Shown here piece after piece: positions 1 to 5,134 of a stretch of 8,497 nucleotides of DNA. Each line of letters begins with the position of its first letter. Position 1 is the stretch's first letter. Made by a program: the position numbers and the translations under genes. Source of the stretch: Burkholderiaceae bacterium (GTDB lineage: Bacteria; Pseudomonadota; Gammaproteobacteria; Burkholderiales; Burkholderiaceae_C); the NCBI GenBank assembly GCA_031276435.1, contig JAISNB010000104.1:1-8497 (forward strand), given 5' to 3'. Below the pieces are notes generated by a model. That model did no database searches. It was not told where the DNA came from and worked only from the letters and a program-made list of their open reading frames with translations.

Positions 1-308
1 TGGCGCGGCAGTTCGACGGTGATGTCCGCATCGCGCAGTCTGACGCAGCAGGCCAGCCGCGATTGCGCGTCGATGCCCCAGGCGTTGTCGAGTTGGTCGT
101 TTTCCTGATCGTCGGGCGGCGCGAGCGATTGCCCGCCCGCGCGGATGTGGATGTGGCAGGTTGCGCAGGCGGCCGCCATTTCGCACGCGTGTTCCAGCGC
201 AACGCCCGCGGCGAGCAGGCTTTCGCACAGCGACGCGCCAAGACGCGCCTCGAAGTCGCAGCCGTCGGGGCAGAGGTCGGGGTGCGGCAGGACGTGAACG
301 CGCGGCAT
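1..308 (-). CDS. fdx: Isc-type [2Fe-2S] ferredoxin, C-terminus cut by window edge
   Basis: Adrenodoxin-like ferredoxin of the Isc system, thought to deliver electrons during cluster assembly on IscU. Reading from the ATG at 308, 102 codons are visible. The four cluster-ligating cysteines are at residues 42, 48, 51 and 87 (HACEMAAACATCH, then LACC), the same numbers I recall for E. coli Fdx. The family is about 110 residues long, so only some 8-10 residues lie beyond position 1. It is the last visible gene of the operon and follows the hscA stop after 33 bp, the usual hscA-fdx order. No clear Shine-Dalgarno precedes the ATG, so translation may depend on the upstream gene. The stretch between C42 and C48 is alanine-rich rather than the usual Lys/Ser-rich form. 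Family assignment is firm. Confidence 0.93.
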   Translation of the reverse strand, partial: MPRVHVLPHPDLCPDGCDFEARLGASLCESLLAAGVALEHACEMAAACATCHIHIRAGGQSLAPPDDQENDQLDNAWGIDAQSRLACCVRLRDADITVELPR

Positions 309-341
309 GAGGGGGTGCGATGGCTTTGCGCCGTCGTTTTT

Positions 342-2234
342 TTAGGCCAGGCTGTCCAGCGCGCGGCCAGAGAGCGCGCGCTGGATGGACGCGTTCATGC
401 GCCGCGCGGCGAATTCTTCGGTGGCCGCGGCCAGCGCGTTTGCCGCGCGCTTGAGTTCTTCAGCCGTGGCCTGGGCTTCCAGTTGTTCGGCCAGTTTGAA
501 CATGGCCTGCCGGATGGCCTGGAGTTCTGGCGGCGCGAGCAGGGCGGCCGCGTCTTGCGCGAGCGCGGCTTCGGTGGCGTCGAGCAGGCGGCGCGCGTCG
601 ATTTGCGCTTCGCGCAGCGCGCGCAGCAGCATGTCATCGCGCGAGGCCGCGATGGCCTCTTGCAGCATGTCGGCAATTTGGGCGTCGGTCAGTCCGTAGG
701 AAGGTTTGACTTGCACGTGCGCCTGGACGCCGCTGGTTTGTTCGCGGGCCGTGACGGAGAGCAGGCCGTCGGCGTCGATCTGGAAGGTGACGCGGATGCG
801 CGCCGCGCCCGCTACCGCTGGCGGGATGCCGCGCAGATCAAAGCGCGCCAGTGAGCGGCAGGCGGCCACGCTTTCGCGCTCGCCCTGCACGACGTGCAGC
901 GACATGGCGGTCTGGCCGTCCCTGAAGGTGGTGAATTCCTGCGCGCGGGCCATGGGCAGCGTGGAGTTGCGGGGGATGATTTTTTCGACCAGGCCGCCCA
1001 TGGTTTCCAGGCCCAGGGAGAGCGGGCAGACGTCCAGCAGCAGCCATTGGTCGGCGCGGGCGTTGCCGACCAGTACGTCGGCCTGCATGGCCGCCCCGAG
1101 CGCGACCACCCGATCGGGGTCGATGTCGGCCAGCGGCTCGCGGCCAAACAGCGCGCGCACCGCGGCGCGGGCGATGGGCATGCGCGTGGCGCCGCCCACC
1201 AGCACCACGCCGGTGATGTCGCTGGCGCTCAAACGCGCGTCGCGCAGTGCGCGCCGCGTGGCCTCCAGGGTGCGTTCGATCAGGGGCGCGCCAAGTTCAG
1301 CCAACTGCGCTTGCGTGAGCGTGGCTTGCAGCGGGGCGCTAGCGCTAGCGCCAGCGTCCGCACGCGCGAGCGACAGGTTTGCCTGCGCGGATTGCGAGAG
1401 CGTTTCCCGGGCCGCGCGCGCCGCCGTCAGCAGGCCGCGCTGGGCGTGCGGTGGCAGCGCGGCCAGTGTGTCGATGCCGTGCAGCGCGCAGAACCACTGC
1501 GCGATGGCGTGGTCGAAATCGTCGCCGCCGAGCGCCGAGTCGCCGCCCGTGGCCAGCACTTCAAATACGCCGCCAGAGAGGCTGAGGATGGAGATGTCGA
1601 AGGTGCCGCCGCCCAGGTCGTAGATGGCAAAAGTGCCTTCGGCGCCCTTGTCCAGACCGTAGGCAATGGCTGCTGCCGTTGGCTCGTTGAGCAGGCGCAG
1701 CACCGGCAGGCCCGCCAGCCGCGCCGCGTCCTTGGTGGCCTGGCGTTGCGCGTCGTCAAAGTAGGCGGGCACGGTGATGACCACGCCCGCCAGCGCTCCG
1801 CCAAGCGCGGCTTCGGCGCGCTCGCGCAAGGCGCCGAGAATGTCGGCCGATACCTGCACGGGCGAGCGTTCGCCCGCGGCGGTGGCGATGGCGAGCATGC
1901 CGGGCGCGTCAACAAAGCGGTAGGGCAGGCTGCCCGCGTGGCCCACATCCGCCAGTTGCCGGCCCATGAAGCGTTTGACCGATGCGATGGTGTTTTGCGC
2001 ATCATGGGCCTGCTGCGCCTGCGCCGCGCGGCCCACCACAGCGCCGCCACCGGGCAGGTAGCGCACAACGGAGGGCAGCAGCAGCGCGCCATCGGCATCT
2101 GGCAGCGCGCGCGCCGCGCCGCTTTGCACTGTGGCGACCAGCGAGTTGGTGGTGCCCAGGTCGATGCCAGCGGCCAGGCGGTGCTGGTGCGGCGCTGCGC
2201 TTTGGCCGGGTTCGGCGATTTGCAGCAGGGCCAT
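342..2234 (-). CDS. hscA: Fe-S assembly Hsp70-type chaperone HscA
   Basis: Specialised Hsp70 ATPase that binds the LPPVK motif of IscU and drives transfer of the finished cluster; cytoplasmic. The product is 630 residues against about 616 in E. coli. It opens with MALLQIAEPG and AAGIDLGTTN, the HscA-specific N-terminus. Nucleotide-binding motifs are DLGTTN (25-30), IYDLGGGTFD (204-213) and LVGGATRMP (345-353). The interdomain linker and substrate-binding domain begin near LLLDVCPLSLGLE (398-410), and an Ala-rich helical lid fills about 530-630. A small Ala/Ser insertion (about 291-300, ADAGASASA) is encoded by an 18-bp perfect palindrome at 1335-1352. The start is 6 bp after the iscA stop and has no obvious Shine-Dalgarno, suggesting translational coupling. 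The co-chaperone gene hscB, normally just upstream of hscA, is absent here. Identity is firm. Confidence 0.96.
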   Translation of the reverse strand: MALLQIAEPGQSAAPHQHRLAAGIDLGTTNSLVATVQSGAARALPDADGALLLPSVVRYLPGGGAVVGRAAQAQQAHDAQNTIASVKRFMGRQLADVGHAGSLPYRFVDAPGMLAIATAAGERSPVQVSADILGALRERAEAALGGALAGVVITVPAYFDDAQRQATKDAARLAGLPVLRLLNEPTAAAIAYGLDKGAEGTFAIYDLGGGTFDISILSLSGGVFEVLATGGDSALGGDDFDHAIAQWFCALHGIDTLAALPPHAQRGLLTAARAARETLSQSAQANLSLARADAGASASAPLQATLTQAQLAELGAPLIERTLEATRRALRDARLSASDITGVVLVGGATRMPIARAAVRALFGREPLADIDPDRVVALGAAMQADVLVGNARADQWLLLDVCPLSLGLETMGGLVEKIIPRNSTLPMARAQEFTTFRDGQTAMSLHVVQGERESVAACRSLARFDLRGIPPAVAGAARIRVTFQIDADGLLSVTAREQTSGVQAHVQVKPSYGLTDAQIADMLQEAIAASRDDMLLRALREAQIDARRLLDATEAALAQDAAALLAPPELQAIRQAMFKLAEQLEAQATAEELKRAANALAAATEEFAARRMNASIQRALSGRALDSLA

Positions 2235-2240
2235 GCGGGT

Positions 2241-2564
2241 TCAGACCGCGAAGCTCTCGCCGCAGCCGCAGTTGGCCTTGGCGTTGGGGTTGTTGAATTT
2301 GAAGCCCTCGTTCAGCCCTTCGCGCACGAAGTCGAGTTCGGTGCCGTCGAGCATGGCGAGGCTGCGCGGGTCGACAAAGACCTTGACGCCATGGTTTTCA
2401 AAGCAGGCGTCTTCGGCGCTGAGCGTGTCGACGAACTCCAGCGCGTAGGCATAGCCCGAGCAGCCACTGGTTTTGACGGCCAGCCGCAGCCCGATGCCGC
2501 TGCCTCTTCTGGCGATGGATTTTTCAACGTGGCGCGCCGCGGCGGGCGTCAGTGAGATGCTCAT
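2241..2564 (-). CDS. iscA: A-type Fe-S carrier IscA
   Basis: A-type iron-sulfur carrier that receives clusters from the IscU/HscA machinery and passes them to apo-targets, especially [4Fe-4S] proteins. From the ATG at 2564 it is 107 residues, the same length as E. coli IscA. The conserved ligand cysteines are C35 (KTSGCSGYAYALEF), C99 and C101 (NCGCGESFAV). LDGTELDFVREGLNEGF near 72-88 is diagnostic of IscA rather than ErpA. A weak purine-rich stretch (AGGCAGG) precedes the start. It lies 16 bp after the erpA-like stop and 6 bp before hscA, so the three are surely co-transcribed. In-frame starts further upstream (to 2642) would overlap the erpA-like gene and add residues not found in the family. 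It is a second A-type gene in the same operon. Confidence 0.95.
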   Translation of the reverse strand: MSISLTPAAARHVEKSIARRGSGIGLRLAVKTSGCSGYAYALEFVDTLSAEDACFENHGVKVFVDPRSLAMLDGTELDFVREGLNEGFKFNNPNAKANCGCGESFAV

Positions 2565-2580
2565 GGGAGTGCCCTGCCTT

Positions 2581-2973
2581 TCAGACGGAAAACGAACTGC
2601 CGCAGCCACAAGTGGTTTGCGCGTTGGGGTTGTGGATGACAAAGCGCGCGCCTTCCAGGCCGTCCTCGAAGTCCACGCGCGCGCCCAGCAGGTATTGCTG
2701 GCTCATGGCGTCAACCAGCAGGGCCACGCCGTCGGTGACGATGCGGGTGTCGTCCTCGGCCACCTGGTCGTCAAAGGCAAAGCCGTACTGAAAGCCAGAG
2801 CAGCCGCCGCCCGTGACGTACAGGCGCAGCTTGAGATCGGGGTTGCCTTCTTCCTCGATCAGCGCGGCCACCTTGGCGGCTGCCTGCGGGGTAAATTCAA
2901 TCAGGTCGGGCATGGCGGTGGCAGGCGCGCCCGGGCCGGGCAGGGATGGAGACGGGGTTGTTGCGGCTTGCAT
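2581..2973 (-). CDS. erpA: ErpA-like A-type Fe-S insertion protein
   Basis: A-type carrier of the ErpA branch, which passes [4Fe-4S] clusters to client enzymes. The core from about residue 21 (MPDLIEFTPQAA) to the end matches ErpA: LRLYVTGGGCSGFQYGF (C58), DDQVAEDD, the MSQQYL segment and the C-terminal TCGCGSSFSV (C122, C124). From the ATG at 2973 it has 130 residues, of which the first 20 are a Pro/Ala/Thr-rich extension. An internal ATG at 2913 would give a more typical 110 residues but lacks a visible ribosome binding site, whereas AAGGA lies about 11 nt before 2973; I therefore prefer 2973. Position is unusual: erpA is normally a separate locus, while here it sits between iscU and iscA. 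The symbol rests on recalled similarity; calling it a second iscA-like gene would be equally safe. Confidence 0.88.
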   Translation of the reverse strand: MQAATTPSPSLPGPGAPATAMPDLIEFTPQAAAKVAALIEEEGNPDLKLRLYVTGGGCSGFQYGFAFDDQVAEDDTRIVTDGVALLVDAMSQQYLLGARVDFEDGLEGARFVIHNPNAQTTCGCGSSFSV

Positions 2974-3016
2974 TTCCTGGGGTTCCTTCTTTGGATTGAG
3001 GGGCGGGCGACGGTGC

Positions 3017-3034
3017 GGCGGCGTTTCAGCCGCC
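3017..3034 (-). other. mRNA hairpin spanning the iscU stop codon
   Basis: On the minus strand GGCGGC-TGAAAC-GCCGCC forms a perfect 6-bp all-GC stem with a 6-nt loop. The iscU TGA stop (3028-3026) lies in the loop. No T-run follows, so it is not a standard intrinsic terminator. It could protect the iscSU 3' end from nucleases or set a processing point between iscU and the erpA-like gene. The structure is seen directly; the role is inferred. Confidence 0.4.
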
Positions 3035-3499
3035 CTGGCCGGGCGCGCAGACGGGTTGCTCCATGAGCATTTCGTCGTCGCTGGCGGCGGCAGTTGCAGC
3101 AGTGGTGGCGTTTGGCGCCGCTGCGTGGCGCGCGCGGAAATCGGCGACGGCGGCCTTGATGGCGTCTTCGGCCAGGATGGAGCAATGGATTTTGACTGGC
3201 GGCAGCGCCAGTTCTTCGGCGATTTGCGCGTTCTTGATGGCCAGGGCCTCGTCGAGCGTGCGACCACGCACCCATTCAGTGACCAGCGAACTGGACGCGA
3301 TGGCCGAGCCGCAGCCGTAGGTTTTGAATCTTGCGTCCTCAATCACGCCTTGCGCGTTGACGCGGATTTGCAGCCGCATCACGTCGCCGCAGGCGGGCGC
3401 GCCGACCATGCCGGTGCCAACGCGCGCGTCGCCCGCGTCGAAAGCGCCGACGTTGCGCGGGTTTTCGTAGTGGTCGATGACCTTTTCGCTGTATGCCAT
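3026..3499 (-). CDS. iscU: Fe-S cluster scaffold protein IscU with extended C-terminal tail
   Basis: Scaffold on which [2Fe-2S] clusters are built using sulfur from IscS. It is 157 residues from the ATG at 3499, with GGAG about 8 nt upstream. The core is very close to E. coli IscU: MAYSEKVIDHYENPRNVG at the N-terminus, cluster-site residues C37 and D39 (APACGD), C63 (TYGCGSAIASS) and C106 (KIHCSILAEDA). The HscA-recognition motif LPPVK is at 99-103. E. coli IscU ends near residue 128. This protein continues for about 30 further residues, an Ala/Thr-rich stretch then DDEMLMEQPVCAPGQGG with one extra cysteine (C151). The tail is neither the [2Fe-2S] nor the Nfu domain of NifU. The gene lies 53 bp after iscS. 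Identity is firm; the tail is unexplained. Confidence 0.96.
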   Translation of the reverse strand: MAYSEKVIDHYENPRNVGAFDAGDARVGTGMVGAPACGDVMRLQIRVNAQGVIEDARFKTYGCGSAIASSSLVTEWVRGRTLDEALAIKNAQIAEELALPPVKIHCSILAEDAIKAAVADFRARHAAAPNATTAATAAASDDEMLMEQPVCAPGQGG

Positions 3500-3552
3500 G
3501 AAAGCTGCTCCATATCGCTCAAAAAGGGGTGGAAGGGAAAAAGAAGTGGCAA

Positions 3553-4797
3553 TCAGTGCTCGGCCCACTGGATGGCGCTGAGGTCCACGCCGGCTTGCAC
3601 CATGTCCCACAGCGGACTCATGGCGCGCAGCCGCCCGACGACCTGGGTGACTTGTTCGATGGTGAAGTCGATTTCTTCGGCCGTGGTGAAGCGCCCGATG
3701 GAAAAGCGCACTGAACTGTGCGCCAGCTCGTCGCTGCGGCCCATGGCGCGCAGCACGTAGCTTGGCTCCAGGCTGGCCGATGTGCAGGCCGAGCCTGAAG
3801 AGACCGCGATGTTTTTCATGCCCATCAGGAGCGATTCGCCTTCAACGTAGTTGAAGCTCACGTTCAGGTAATGCGGCGCGCAGCAGAGCGCGTCGCCGTT
3901 GAGCGCCACCGCGTCCATCCGGGAGAGTCCGGCCCAGAGCCGATCGCGCAGCGCGCGAATGCGCGCGTTGTCGGCCTGCATGTTCTCGCGCGCCAGCCAG
4001 AAGGCGCTGCCCATGCCGACGATCTGGTGCGTGGGCAGGGTGCCCGAGCGCATGCCGCGCTCGTGCCCGCCGCCGTGCATTTGCGCCTCGATGCGCACGC
4101 GCGGCCTGCGCCGCACGTACAGCGCGCCAATGCCCTTGGGGCCATAGATTTTGTGGGCCGACAGGCTCATCAGATCAACCGGGAGCTTGTCCAGATCGAT
4201 CTCCACCTTGCCCGCGGCCTGTGCCGCGTCGACGTGCAAGAACACGCCCCGGGCGCGGCAGATGGCGCCAAGCGCGGCAATGTCCTGCACGACGCCGGTC
4301 TCGTTGTTGACGAACATGACCGATGCCAGCACCGTGTCGGGCCGCAGGGCCGCTTCAAACACGGCCAGATCCACCAGGCCGCTGGGCAAGACCGGCAGCA
4401 CGGTTACCTCGAAGCCCGTGCGCTCCAGCTCGCGCATGCTGTCGAGCACGGCCTTGTGCTCGGTGGCCACGGTCACCAGATGGCGGCCCTTGCTCTTGTA
4501 GAAATGGGCCGTGCCCTTGATGGCGAGGTTGTTCGACTCGGTGGCGCCCGAAGTCCAGATGATCTCGCGCGGATCGCTGTTAATCAGCGCGCAGACCTGC
4601 TCGCGCGCCAGTTCCACCGCTTCTTCAGCGGCCCAGCCATAGGCGTGCGAGCGGCTGGCCGGGTTGCCGTAAATCTCGGTCAGGTAGGGCAGCATGCGGC
4701 TTGCCACGCGGCGATCTACCGGCGTGGTGGCCGCGTAGTCCAGATAGACTGGCCGGTCGGTGTGGGAAAGGGTTTTGTCGCAAACGGTGTCCGGCAT
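3553..4797 (-). CDS. iscS: Cysteine desulfurase IscS
   Basis: PLP-dependent enzyme converting L-cysteine to alanine and an enzyme-bound persulfide that feeds IscU. From the ATG at 4797 it is 414 residues (E. coli about 404). An AGGAG lies 6 nt before this ATG. A longer in-frame reading exists up to 5037, but it would cross the promoter region and has no family match. Visible features: YLDYAATTPVD near 18-28, the PLP-stacking His114 (TEHKAVLD), the PLP lysine K216 (SAHKIYGPKG), the HGGGHERGMRSGTLP block, and the mobile loop SSGSACTSASLEPSY with catalytic C338. The C-terminus SPLWDMVQAGVDLSAIQW is the IscS type that docks IscU, not a NifS-type ending. An N-terminal extension of about 10 residues contains an extra Cys6. 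First gene of the operon; no iscR precedes it. Confidence 0.97.
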   Translation of the reverse strand: MPDTVCDKTLSHTDRPVYLDYAATTPVDRRVASRMLPYLTEIYGNPASRSHAYGWAAEEAVELAREQVCALINSDPREIIWTSGATESNNLAIKGTAHFYKSKGRHLVTVATEHKAVLDSMRELERTGFEVTVLPVLPSGLVDLAVFEAALRPDTVLASVMFVNNETGVVQDIAALGAICRARGVFLHVDAAQAAGKVEIDLDKLPVDLMSLSAHKIYGPKGIGALYVRRRPRVRIEAQMHGGGHERGMRSGTLPTHQIVGMGSAFWLARENMQADNARIRALRDRLWAGLSRMDAVALNGDALCCAPHYLNVSFNYVEGESLLMGMKNIAVSSGSACTSASLEPSYVLRAMGRSDELAHSSVRFSIGRFTTAEEIDFTIEQVTQVVGRLRAMSPLWDMVQAGVDLSAIQWAEH

Positions 4798-4820
4798 GGC
4801 AGGCTCCTGCAAAGGTGGCG

Positions 4821-4848
4821 TTGACAGCGTTTGTTTTGCAACTTTAAT
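4821..4848 (+). promoter_or_regulatory. Candidate sigma70 promoter toward nifA
   Basis: TTGACA (4821-4826), a 16-nt spacer, then TTTAAT (4843-4848). The -35 is a perfect consensus and the -10 matches 5 of 6. The predicted start near 4855 leaves a leader of about 280 nt to nifA. The element overlaps the oppositely directed sigma54 promoter at 4837-4852. The long leader and the short spacer lower confidence. Confidence 0.4.
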
Positions 4849-4852
4849 GCCA
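4837..4852 (-). promoter_or_regulatory. Predicted sigma54 (-24/-12) promoter of the isc operon
   Basis: The minus strand reads TGGCATTAAAGTTGCA. Against the RpoN consensus TGGCACG-N4-TTGCA it keeps the invariant GG and GC exactly 10 nt apart. The -12 element matches fully and the -24 element matches at TGGCA. The predicted transcription start is near 4826, giving a leader of about 29 nt to the iscS ATG at 4797. With nifA, a sigma54 activator, as the divergent neighbour, NifA control is the simplest reading. The match and spacing are seen; function is inferred. Confidence 0.72.
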
Positions 4853-4935
4853 TGCCTTTCGACCCGGGCAGTGGCGGATTTGGCGCATGGTTTGTTGTCT
4901 TTGTGCGCCGCAGCAAGACGCGCTGGCGGCAGCCT

Positions 4936-4951
4936 TGTTGCGTTTGTCGCA
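4936..4951. promoter_or_regulatory. Degenerate NifA upstream activator site candidate
   Basis: The NifA binding consensus is TGT-N10-ACA. Here TGT-N10-GCA occurs (TGC-N10-ACA on the other strand), matching 5 of 6 fixed positions. Its centre lies about 118 bp upstream of the predicted isc transcription start, within the usual range for NifA sites. It overlaps the inverted repeat TTGCG-N5-CGCAA (4938-4952), so another regulator could be the true ligand. I found no perfect site in the intergenic region. Confidence 0.28.
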
Positions 4952-5134
4952 AATCCGCCTGGCGCTGGCGCGAATCGTTCATACGGGTATGTTTCTTGCG
5001 TGCGCCAGAGACACCATGGTTGGCGCATTGTCGACACGCCTCATGCTGGTGCAAACCGGCGTGCGAAAAGATCCACCGTGGTGAATGCGATCCGATGCGA
5101 CAGGCCCGGTGTCGCCCGGGATAACGAGGTGCCC

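Larger units (their letters stand above)
4798..5134. promoter_or_regulatory. Divergent iscS/nifA regulatory region
   Basis: A 337-bp region between two divergent starts, with no convincing gene. It contains a sigma54-type promoter for iscS (4837-4852, minus), a sigma70-like promoter toward nifA (4821-4848, plus) and a degenerate NifA upstream-site candidate (4936-4951). There is also an inverted repeat TTGCG-N5-CGCAA (4938-4952) and an 8-bp palindrome TGTCGACA (5029-5036). I found no GG-N10-GC sigma54 promoter reading toward nifA in the 170 bp before its start. I saw no exact FNR-type box (TTGAT-N4-ATCAA). Confidence 0.75.

Noticed and set aside
1335..1352. 18-bp perfect palindrome with tandem GCTAGC inside hscA
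   Set aside because: It encodes a small Ala/Ser-rich surface insertion; the simplest explanation is local codon repetition, with no sign of a regulatory role.
894..2555. 553-codon plus-strand frame across hscA and iscA
   Set aside because: Antisense shadow of two well-conserved genes; rich in Arg/Gln/Gly/Ala/His with no domain.
4798..5037. 80-codon upstream extension of iscS
   Set aside because: It would place the predicted sigma54 promoter within coding sequence; AGGAG before 4797 and family length support the shorter start.
4760..5134. 125-codon in-frame extension upstream of the nifA ATG
   Set aside because: It crosses the iscS start and the promoters, lacks similarity to NifA, and a good GAGG site marks 5135.
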